A stretch of DNA of 64,000 nt, taken from NCBI RefSeq assembly GCF_000222485.1, contig NC_015914.1:3950001-4014000 (forward strand), written 5' to 3'. Shown one piece after another: positions 28,701 to 35,389 of the stretch. The stretch is from Cyclobacterium marinum DSM 745. GTDB lineage: Bacteria > Bacteroidota > Bacteroidia > Cytophagales > Cyclobacteriaceae. Position 1 is the first letter of the stretch. Every line of letters begins with the position of its first letter. The notes below the pieces were generated by a model. That model worked only from the letters and a program-made list of their open reading frames with translations, had not been told where the DNA came from and ran no database searches. Position numbers and translations under genes: made by a program.

Positions 28701-29149
28701 TGGTAATCATGACAGGTATTGGGATAATATCCTTGGCAGGTGTGGTGGTTAACAATGCCATAGTACTGATCGATTACACGGACCTAATAAGATCCAGAAA
28801 GAGAGAAGAACTTAAAATTACTGAAGAGCAGAATCTTTCCAAAGAAGACCTATTAGACAGTATTGTAAAAGGTGGGAAAACCAGACTTAGACCGGTGTTA
28901 TTAACCGCTGTAACCACGGTATTAGGCTTGATTCCACTGGCTATAGGTATGAATATTGATTTTTATGGATTGCTGTCTTCATTTGAGCCCAAGTTCTATA
29001 TTGGTGGTGATAATGCAGACTTCTGGGGACCAATGGCATGGACAGTAATATTTGGCCTAACCTTTGCGACCTTTTTAACGTTAGTAATAGTACCTGTCAT
29101 GTATTTATTGGCAGATAAATTAAATATGGCTGTTCGAAAGAACAGTTGA
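25742..29149 (+). CDS. RND efflux permease (AcrB/HAE1-like, variant proton-relay motif)
   Basis: 1135 residues, longer than AcrB. It has an N-terminal cytosolic leader (ASEENKKKGVIREFGISSLS), TM1 at about residues 25-45, the two periplasmic porter loops and two TM blocks. TM4 reads GMLVDNGIVVVENVYRLMQ, so the paired aspartates of AcrB are Asp-Asn here. An extra hydrophobic and charged stretch separates TM6 and TM7 (around residues 500-590). The C-terminal block has GIISLAGVVVNNAIVLIDY. Substrates are unknown; a TetR-controlled pump of this type usually exports small organic compounds. Confidence 0.93.
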   Translation: MASEENKKKGVIREFGISSLSVDNRTSVVILTLIITFLGMFAYRTMPKESFPEIVIPTVYVGTAYPGNSPVDMENLISRPIEKELKSINNLKDVSSTSIQDFSSIVVEFNPNVEISKAIQDVKDAVDKAKSELPNDLDRDPDVLEVNTSEFPIMNVNISGNYTEQELKTYGEYLEDEIEKLTEISSADLSGTIEREIRINADLYKMEALGVTFSDISSAVSDENVTISGGNILSGDYRRTLRIDGEFAKPIEIEDVIVKTENNNIVYLRDVAEVEDTYKERESFARSKKLPVVTINVIKRSGENLLDASDKIKALIDEVKINKFPEDLEVTITNDQSKATRSQVDNLENSIISGVILVVLVLMFFLGFRNALFVGIAIPLSMFISFLVLNSLGVTLNLMVLFSLILALGMLVDNGIVVVENVYRLMQEGKSAVRAAKEGVGEVAWPIITSTATTLAAFLPLAFWDSIIGEFMKYLPITLIIVLSSSLFVALVINPVLTALFMKVQDVDKKKPVQRPMIVAAVLTFLAIISYFISWIAFGNLLFLAAILIIFNVFFLRRAIKWFQNVFLVQLEDMYEKTLYFALKGFWPYLLFGGTFILLVMSLMLLYVSAPKTLFFPDNQPALINIYIEKPIGTDITSTNSFVEEFEDDLYALLEPYDQIIESVITQIGEGTGDPMEGPSQASTPHKAKVTIGFEEYQFREGINTNEIMEKIRELAEGYPGVLMTVGKQQNGPPVGKPINIEVTGENFEQLIAYVNSVREHINESGIQGIEELKSDLELGNPELILNIDREKARRFGLSTATIANELRTALFGLEVSKFKEGEDDYPIQLRLADKFRYDINALLNKKISFRDKFGNKKEIPISSVASLEYSSTYGSVKRKDLERVITLFSNVNDGYNATEINNQIKRLLQDFEVPEGINISFTGEQEEQAKSAEFLTRALLISVSLIFLIIVAQFNSITTPFIIMASVILSTIGVFLGLVIFNMDFVVIMTGIGIISLAGVVVNNAIVLIDYTDLIRSRKREELKITEEQNLSKEDLLDSIVKGGKTRLRPVLLTAVTTVLGLIPLAIGMNIDFYGLLSSFEPKFYIGGDNADFWGPMAWTVIFGLTFATFLTLVIVPVMYLLADKLNMAVRKNS

Positions 29150-29189
29150 TTAGATTTAATTAAAGGTTGGTGGTTTTTTTAAGTGTTCA

Positions 29190-29226
29190 AACCTCCGGGA
29201 TAATGTCCCGGAGGTTTTTATTTTTT
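29190..29226 (+). terminator. Intrinsic terminator of the efflux operon
   Basis: Stem AACCTCCGGGA with TCCCGGAGGTT (arms 29190-29200 and 29206-29216), 5-base loop, followed by a T-rich run to 29226. The strongest terminator in the window; it may also serve araD from the other side. Confidence 0.92.
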
Positions 29227-29245
29227 ACAGAACATAAAGAAGAAT

Positions 29246-29953
29246 TTATTTACCGGCTTGACCATAGTAGGCTCCTTTCCCATGCTTCCGCTCATAATGC
29301 TTCCTTACTAAGGCATCTTTAAGCCTCGGTGCGTTGGGATTGATTTGTAAAGTCAAATAAGCCATTCGTGCAATTTCTTCCAACACCTTACTATTGTACA
29401 CCGCTTTTTGGGCATCCTTTCCCCACGTAAAGGGGCCGTGGTTTCCAATAAGAATCATTTCTACCTCTTCATAAGAAATATTTTTTTCTTCGAAGCAGTC
29501 CAATATTTGCTGCCCTGTCATGTGTTCATAGTCTCCTGAAATATTTGCATCACTCATGGGAGATGCACAAGGAATATCGCTGGTGTTATGATCAGCATGT
29601 GTGGTTCCAAATAAAGGAATATCCATCTGTGCTTGAGCCCAAGATACGGCATAACAGGAGTGGGTATGGCATATTCCACCAATGTTCTGCCATTGCTTGT
29701 ACAAGAAAGCATGGGTTTTGGTGTCCGAAGAGGGTCTCATGTTCCCTTCCACGACATTGTTTTCAAAATCTACAATTACGATGTCTTTTGGTTTTAATTT
29801 TTCATAAGGAACTCCGCTTGGTTTGATGGCAAATACTCCGTTTTCTCGGTCTACAGCACTTACATTTCCAAAGGTATAGACCACCAAATCCAGCTTTGGT
29901 AATTCCATATTAGCTGCGTAACAATTAAATCTCAGTTCTTCGTATTTACTCAT
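29246..29953 (-). CDS. araD: L-ribulose-5-phosphate 4-epimerase
   Basis: 235 residues, a class II aldolase-like zinc enzyme that converts L-ribulose 5-phosphate to D-xylulose 5-phosphate. Visible are the substrate-binding start GNVSAVDRENGVFAIKPSGV (about residues 29-48), the zinc ligands in ICHTHSCYAVSWAQ and the third His in IGNHGPFTWGKDA. Length matches AraD and the related SgaE/UlaF. The divergent neighbour araA makes the arabinose role most likely. No araB kinase is in the window, so the ribulokinase must be elsewhere. Confidence 0.92.
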   Translation of the reverse strand: MSKYEELRFNCYAANMELPKLDLVVYTFGNVSAVDRENGVFAIKPSGVPYEKLKPKDIVIVDFENNVVEGNMRPSSDTKTHAFLYKQWQNIGGICHTHSCYAVSWAQAQMDIPLFGTTHADHNTSDIPCASPMSDANISGDYEHMTGQQILDCFEEKNISYEEVEMILIGNHGPFTWGKDAQKAVYNSKVLEEIARMAYLTLQINPNAPRLKDALVRKHYERKHGKGAYYGQAGK

Positions 29954-30185
29954 GGTATTTCAAAGGCTTTGAATGATTACATTAGGTTTATTGAGAATAA
30001 GGAGCTGAAGTCCAATTCTCTTTTTATATTTAGCATATTGGCTAATTTTTAACAAGTGCTGCTTCTTTCATCTGTTTGGAATAGCCGGCCTTGCTACAAT
30101 TAACAAATATGTGGAAAGGAAAATTAGCATCTAATTTTTAAATGAATTTTCTCATAGATATAAAAATAATTAAGTAAATAATCGT
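29954..30185. promoter_or_regulatory. araD/araA divergent control region
   Basis: 232 bp between divergent araD and araA. It must hold both promoters and probably a shared arabinose-responsive site. A small palindrome TTAGCATATTGGCTAA at 30030-30045 (TTAGC/GCTAA arms) is the only operator candidate I see. No full Bacteroidota promoter match was found. Confidence 0.4.
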
Positions 30186-31661
30186 ATGCAACTTAAAAAT
30201 AATGAGCTTTGGTTGGTTACAGGTAGCCAACATTTATATGGCCAAGATATTTTAAAGGAGGTGGCTTCACATTCCGAAGTCATTAGTAAACATTTAAATG
30301 TTAGCAATAATATTGCAGTTACCATTGTCTTTAAGGCAATGGTAACCACCCAAGATGAGATTTCAAAATTTTTTTTAGCGGCAAATAAAGCCAAAAATTG
30401 CATAGGAGTGATGGCATGGATGCATACTTTTTCACCTGCCAAAATGTGGATCAATGGTTTGAAGTTGCTTGATAAGCCACTCTTACATTTGCATACCCAA
30501 TATGGTGAAAACATCCCATGGGATAGTATAAACATGGACTATATGAACTTGCACCAAAGCGCACATGGAGACAGGGAATTTGGTTTTATCTGTACTAAGA
30601 TGAAAATACCGAGGAAAGTGGTGGTAGGTCACTGGAAAGACATTGAAGTTCACCGAGAAATCGATTATTGGAGTAGGGCTGCTTGCGGATGGAAAGACTG
30701 GCAAGATGCGCAGTTTGTGCGGTTTGGAGACAATATGAGGCAGGTAGCTGTTACCGAAGGCAACAAAGTAGAGGCTCAAATTAAATTTGGCTTTGGAGTA
30801 AATACCTATGGAGTGGGAGATTTGGTGGAGCAAATCAATGAAGTAAATGATTTGGCAATTGCTGAATTAATTGATGTATACCACAAGACCTATGAATTAA
30901 CTGACTCATTGAAAAAAGGAGGAACCAGCCATCATTCCCTGCAAGAAGCAGCCAGAATAGAATTGGGCTTGAAAAACTTTTTGGAGGAAGGTTCCTTCAA
31001 AGGCTTTACCAATACTTTTGAAGACTTGCATGGAATGAAACAATTACCGGGTCTGCCTGTGCAACGGCTTATGAATGCAGGTTATGGTTATGCGGGAGAA
31101 GGGGATTGGAAAACCATGGCCCTGGTTCGAGCGATGAAAGTAATGGGTGCAGGACTTCCCGGAGGCAACGCTTTTATGGAGGATTATACCTATGATTTCA
31201 AGGAACAGGCAGGCCTAGTACTTGGTGCCCATATGTTGGAAGTTGACGAGTGTCTTGCAGACGGGCCTATTCGCTGTGAAGTCCATCCATTGGGGATAGG
31301 TGGGAAAGACGATCCTGTTAGATTGGTTTTTGATGCGGCAGCCGGGCCGGCACTCAATGCTTCTTTAATTGATTTGGGCAACAAATTCCGGATGGTTGTA
31401 AATGAGGTAGAAGCCGTAAAACCACCTCACGATTTGCCTAAATTACCGGTGGCAAGAACCATGTGGCGGCCACTTCCTGACTTTAAGGGAGCCTGTAAGG
31501 CTTGGATTTTGTCAGGTGGAGCACACCATACTTGTTTTAGCCAGAATCTGAATGCACAGGTTTTGGAAGATTTCTGTGAAATGGCCCAAATAGAATGTGT
31601 TTTGATTAACAAGCAAACCAATATCAAATCTTTTAATACCTATTTAAAAAGTTTTGACTGA
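30186..31661 (+). CDS. araA: L-arabinose isomerase
   Basis: 491 residues, converts L-arabinose to L-ribulose in the cytoplasm with a divalent metal. Characteristic sequences are LWLVTGSQHLYGQ at the N-terminus, LHTQYGENIPW, FGVNTYGVGDLVEQIN, AGYGYAGEGDWKTMALVRAM, PGGNAFMEDYTYDF (family signature) and GGAHHTCFSQ near the C-terminus. Length matches the approximately 500-residue family. It diverges from araD; together they supply the first and third steps of arabinose use. Confidence 0.97.
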   Translation: MQLKNNELWLVTGSQHLYGQDILKEVASHSEVISKHLNVSNNIAVTIVFKAMVTTQDEISKFFLAANKAKNCIGVMAWMHTFSPAKMWINGLKLLDKPLLHLHTQYGENIPWDSINMDYMNLHQSAHGDREFGFICTKMKIPRKVVVGHWKDIEVHREIDYWSRAACGWKDWQDAQFVRFGDNMRQVAVTEGNKVEAQIKFGFGVNTYGVGDLVEQINEVNDLAIAELIDVYHKTYELTDSLKKGGTSHHSLQEAARIELGLKNFLEEGSFKGFTNTFEDLHGMKQLPGLPVQRLMNAGYGYAGEGDWKTMALVRAMKVMGAGLPGGNAFMEDYTYDFKEQAGLVLGAHMLEVDECLADGPIRCEVHPLGIGGKDDPVRLVFDAAAGPALNASLIDLGNKFRMVVNEVEAVKPPHDLPKLPVARTMWRPLPDFKGACKAWILSGGAHHTCFSQNLNAQVLEDFCEMAQIECVLINKQTNIKSFNTYLKSFD

Positions 31662-31833
31662 TTCAACTCGGATTATTAAAATAAGCTTTCTCCACCCTGT
31701 CAACAGTAAGGGGTGAAGCCTGTCCGGTATTTACGGGAAATATTGCAATCGCAAGAAAGTCAGGATATTTGAAGATTATAGCATGGTGCCGCTATGGTGA
31801 AATCGAAGTGCCTTAGGATTACTAATGGAAAGG

Positions 31834-31870
31834 CAGCCGGCAGGAAAAATAAAATCTACCGGTTGTTTTT
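31834..31870 (+). terminator. Possible terminator downstream of araA
   Basis: Stem CAGCCGG (31834-31840) with CCGGTTG (31859-31865), 18-base loop, one G-T pair, followed by TTTTT. It lies 170 bp past the araA stop, so it may instead end an RNA from the GC-richer segment at 31680-31830. Confidence 0.4.
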
Positions 31871-31890
31871 CTAATCAGTAAGAGGAACGA

Positions 31891-32715
31891 CTATTTTTCA
31901 GCAGGTAAAATAATTAGTGGAGTATTGCCATCATGAATTAAATCATTGATAAAAAACCTTCTAAACAGTTTGTCATTGAGATGCCTAGAACCTTTTTGAA
32001 GAACGATAAAGTCATCCAAGCATTGGCTAAACCTCTTTTTAATTTCTGAAAAGGCATCTGTATTTTCATAAATACTGATTTTATAGGAATACGCTTCACC
32101 TATCTTTGATTCAATATATTCCAAGTACGTTTTGCTAGGTTCTAGTTCTGCTTTGTCTTCGATTATGGTCAACAATTCAATCTCCTCGATCTTTTTACCT
32201 ACGGTATTTAGTATGATTTCAAGAGCAGATTCATTGAGAGGATATTTTTCTTGGCATGATAATACTAGTTTTCTAGGTATTGCGAAATCTATACTTTGAG
32301 GTAATGCAATAACTGTTTGATTGAGTTGGTTAATTATGGTGGTAGCCGTACTTCCTATCAAAATTCTTTTTAAAAAACCGGTGCCTTTCAAACCCAATAG
32401 GAGTAGGTCATTCGGATTGAGAAAACCTTCCAAATAATGGGTCAGTTGGAGGGGAATAGCCTCAAAGGTAGTTTGATTTGAAATAGGGCTTAGCTCACTA
32501 TCTTTTAGGTATTGTAAATATTTTCTCTCTGCTTCAGCTTTATTAAAAGCTATGATTTTATCACTTTCTCTGGTATTGGAAAGTGTGGGTGCCAAGCCAT
32601 CCATTTTGTGGAGGAACACCAAATCTAAACCATATATTTCTTGCCACCTGCATGCGAGCTTTAATTGTGTGGGCGTGTAGGGGGAAAAATCTACTAATAC
32701 GATTAACCTGTTCAT
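31891..32715 (-). CDS. Universal stress protein (tandem UspA domains)
   Basis: 274 residues with two Usp domains. The first starts LIVLVDFSPYTPTQLKLAC and ends with the ATP-binding loop G-x2-G-x9-G-S in GLKGTGFLKRILIGSTA (about residues 108-124). The second half (from about residue 146, KLVLSCQEKYPLNESALEII) lacks a clear nucleotide loop and looks degenerate. Cytoplasmic stress response is the usual role. It stands alone on the minus strand, downstream of the HiPIP gene but beyond a terminator. Confidence 0.88.
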   Translation of the reverse strand: MNRLIVLVDFSPYTPTQLKLACRWQEIYGLDLVFLHKMDGLAPTLSNTRESDKIIAFNKAEAERKYLQYLKDSELSPISNQTTFEAIPLQLTHYLEGFLNPNDLLLLGLKGTGFLKRILIGSTATTIINQLNQTVIALPQSIDFAIPRKLVLSCQEKYPLNESALEIILNTVGKKIEEIELLTIIEDKAELEPSKTYLEYIESKIGEAYSYKISIYENTDAFSEIKKRFSQCLDDFIVLQKGSRHLNDKLFRRFFINDLIHDGNTPLIILPAEK

Positions 32716-32850
32716 TTTGAGTAGAGTGTATTGAGGGAGTTAATATTGATTTGAAGATATAAAAATCCCTCTAAAGTTAAGCAGCTTTGAGGATGTTTCA
32801 TGCTTATTTCTCTTGATTTGGAAATTATCTATACTACAAGCCTTAAAATA

Positions 32851-32886
32851 AAAGATCACCTGCTTAATTTAAGGCAGGTGATCTTT
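32851..32886. terminator. Strong hairpin terminator downstream of the HiPIP gene
   Basis: Perfect 13-bp stem AAAGATCACCTGC (32851-32863) with GCAGGTGATCTTT (32874-32886), 10-base loop, A/T-rich on both sides. It lies about 55 bp past the HiPIP stop on the minus strand and separates that operon from the universal stress protein gene. Confidence 0.85.
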
Positions 32887-32942
32887 ATCAAAAGCGTTTT
32901 ATGATGCTTAATTCTATTTGATAATCTAAACCATTTTAGTTT

Positions 32943-33272
32943 CTAGGCATTTTCTACTCTAGGAGCCCAATAAGTACAATAGGCATCGGCATTTACAGGG
33001 CCTTTAAATAATTGACATCCACCACATTTTCGCTTCTCTGTCGGCGGCAAATATAGTTGGCAGTTGTCGCATTTATCTCCTTCTAATGGAGACTTTTCTT
33101 CATACCCCAAACTTTTCCTTTTGGCTACCTCTTCTTCACTTAGCCCTGTTAAGTCCCCACAATCCTTGATGTTTTCTAACTTATATTCTTCCTTTGGTTG
33201 GCTACATTTACTTAGGAAAAATACAGCTCCTGTCGATGCGATAAGTGTTTTTATAGATTTTCTTCTGTTCAT
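32943..33272 (-). CDS. High-potential iron-sulfur protein-like electron carrier
   Basis: 109 residues. The N-terminus NRRKSIKTLIA is a twin-arginine export signal, with a possible lipobox at LSKC. The C-terminal half fits the HiPIP [4Fe-4S] pattern: Cys68 and Cys71 (KCDNCQLY), Cys86 (CGGCQLFKGPV) and Cys99 (AYCTYWAP), with spacings 2, 14 and 12; Cys83 is extra. HiPIPs are periplasmic one-electron carriers and are Tat-exported as folded proteins, which agrees with the signal. The gene follows the PVC-type propeller gene by 79 bp on the same strand, suggesting it serves that pathway. Confidence 0.85.
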   Translation of the reverse strand: MNRRKSIKTLIASTGAVFFLSKCSQPKEEYKLENIKDCGDLTGLSEEEVAKRKSLGYEEKSPLEGDKCDNCQLYLPPTEKRKCGGCQLFKGPVNADAYCTYWAPRVENA

Positions 33273-33351
33273 ACTACTGGAGGTGCTTTATTATATTTTT
33301 TAATTAGGAAATAAGTAGGTAAGGACTACAAACCCAATTCAATGATTAAAG

Positions 33352-35265
33352 TTATTCAGATTTGGTTCGTATACCTTTTTCGACAAGGATATGATCCACT
33401 TCTTTAAGATAGGCTTCTTTCCAGTCTTCAATTTTCTCAGAAAATTTATACTCAGATTCCAGTACTTTTAATATTGCTTCACTTGAGCCTGCATTGGAAC
33501 TTAATATGCCTAGACGAAACCATTTATTTTCCCCTTTTTCAACCAAGGCTTTGGCCAATTGGTTGATGGTGAAATCATCTTCATAATTGCCAAGGCTAAG
33601 AATTGCTTGTAGGGAAACGATAGGAGATTCGTCATTAATCATTGCTGCAATGTCTCCCTTTAGCTCAGGAAAAGCTTCTGCGATCATCAATGCATTCTTT
33701 CTAATTCCATAATAATCACTTTTTAATGCTTCTTTTACTAAGTCTAGTTCCAAGGCATCCATGGACTGTAACAAATACAAAGCATGAAGTTGAGCGTTTG
33801 GATCTTCATTTGATGCAAGGGATTTTAATAATGGGATGTATTCATTTTTTGGGTTCTCCAAAATTATTCTTTGAGCTGTTGTTCTCCACCAGCCATTTTT
33901 ATTCGCCAAATGAGAAACAAGGGTCTCTGCATCCATTTTGGTAAAATCTTCAACCGCTGTAGAAGAAACACCGGATTTAGGTACAATTCTATAGATTCTA
34001 CCTCGGTCCATGCCTTTCATGAAATCCATGTCTTCTTTCAAATCATCAGGAATAGAAACCGGAGTTTCAATATGCTGTCTGTAAAAGTCTACCATAAATA
34101 ATGCCCCATCAGGCCCAACAGTAAATCCTACTGGTCTAAACCATGGGTCAGTTGAGGCAAGAAATTCTTTGTCAAGCTCTTCAGAAGCTCTTTTGGCCAC
34201 AAGGGTTGGGCTGTACTTATCTTCTATTATCACATCACGATGTACCAAATTGCCGGCTACCTCTCCTGTGAAAATATTGCCATTAAAGCCTTCGGGAAAA
34301 TAGCCACCATCGTATACTGTACCACCTGAAGCACCAGTAAAATGATCTTCAGCATACTCTACGCGATTAAGCTCTTGTTCTTTGTATTGGATATTTCTTC
34401 TTCTCGTACGTTCTGCTCTCCAATAGGGGGGAGGGGTCAATTGAAACATTTCAAGCTCATGGTCTGAGAGGTTATGGTTGACGGAGCTATTGGATAATTT
34501 CCCATGTCTTTCTAAATACCTATTGGGGATTACTGTTTGTTGCAGGTGGAGGGTGTTTTGAGTGAAAAATTTATTTCCCCAATCATCGAAGGTCTGACCA
34601 AATTGAGCTGTACCAGTCTCTTTTTCAAACAACTGCTTGTCTAATCTAAATCTAAAATCAGCACCTCTGAGTTGTAAAGGACCTTCTTCTGGGGCATCTT
34701 TATATGTGACATCACTTCTTTGTCCATTGTTTGCTGCATAGATCCAGTTGTCTATACCTAATCGAAGATTGGTAATTTGCGCTTCAGAATTATTCTCGAA
34801 AAAACCACTAAATACAGATGTCTTTGAATCAGCAACACCATCATTGTCTGTGTCTTTCAGGTAATAAATATGAGGTGCCGCAGTTACTAAAAGGCCTCCT
34901 TTCCAAGGCATCAAATTGGTAGCATCAGCCAAGCCTTCAGCAAACACCGTTGAAGCATCTACCAAGCCATCACCATCAGTATCTTCCAGTCTTTTGATTA
35001 CCCCTTTACCTTTTCCTTCTTCAGGTTTATAGGGGTAGTCTGGCATTTCCACAGCGTAAGCGATTCCTTTTTCATCAAAAACCACATTGACAGGGTCCTG
35101 AATGTGGGGTTCTGAGGCGAATAGTTTCACTTCAAAATTTTCGTGAATATTAAAAGTTGCAATGCTTTCTTCAGGACTGAGTGCTTCAGCATATTTGTCA
35201 TCTTTACAGGAGGAAAACCCCAGAATTAAGATTGAAAATAAAATATGGGTAACGTTACCTTTCAT
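33352..35265 (-). CDS. PVC-type membrane-bound dehydrogenase-like beta-propeller lipoprotein with HEAT repeats
   Basis: 637 residues from ATG 35265, chosen because it opens a lipoprotein signal (FSILILGFSSC); the frame extends 26 codons further upstream. The N-terminal region matches the Pirellula/Verrucomicrobium-type membrane-bound dehydrogenase domain, with FEVKLFASEPHIQDPVNV, ending in GRIYRIVP, and includes two Asp-rich calcium-like loops (DTDGDGLVD, DTDNDGVAD). HEAT-type helical repeats follow from about residue 450. The only cysteine is the lipidated one, so there is no CxxCH haem domain, which many relatives carry. The gene lies between the ceramidase/esterase fusion and the HiPIP gene on the same strand. 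Substrate unknown. Confidence 0.85.
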   Translation of the reverse strand: MKGNVTHILFSILILGFSSCKDDKYAEALSPEESIATFNIHENFEVKLFASEPHIQDPVNVVFDEKGIAYAVEMPDYPYKPEEGKGKGVIKRLEDTDGDGLVDASTVFAEGLADATNLMPWKGGLLVTAAPHIYYLKDTDNDGVADSKTSVFSGFFENNSEAQITNLRLGIDNWIYAANNGQRSDVTYKDAPEEGPLQLRGADFRFRLDKQLFEKETGTAQFGQTFDDWGNKFFTQNTLHLQQTVIPNRYLERHGKLSNSSVNHNLSDHELEMFQLTPPPYWRAERTRRRNIQYKEQELNRVEYAEDHFTGASGGTVYDGGYFPEGFNGNIFTGEVAGNLVHRDVIIEDKYSPTLVAKRASEELDKEFLASTDPWFRPVGFTVGPDGALFMVDFYRQHIETPVSIPDDLKEDMDFMKGMDRGRIYRIVPKSGVSSTAVEDFTKMDAETLVSHLANKNGWWRTTAQRIILENPKNEYIPLLKSLASNEDPNAQLHALYLLQSMDALELDLVKEALKSDYYGIRKNALMIAEAFPELKGDIAAMINDESPIVSLQAILSLGNYEDDFTINQLAKALVEKGENKWFRLGILSSNAGSSEAILKVLESEYKFSEKIEDWKEAYLKEVDHILVEKGIRTKSE

Positions 35266-35389
35266 AATTTTAACTAATGATTGACTGATTAATGGACTAA
35301 TATCTAATATTTCTTGAAAGAAATGAAATTTTTCACTTTTCAATTGACTGAGTGCCTTAATTTTTTATTTAAAAGGGGATTGAAGGTGA

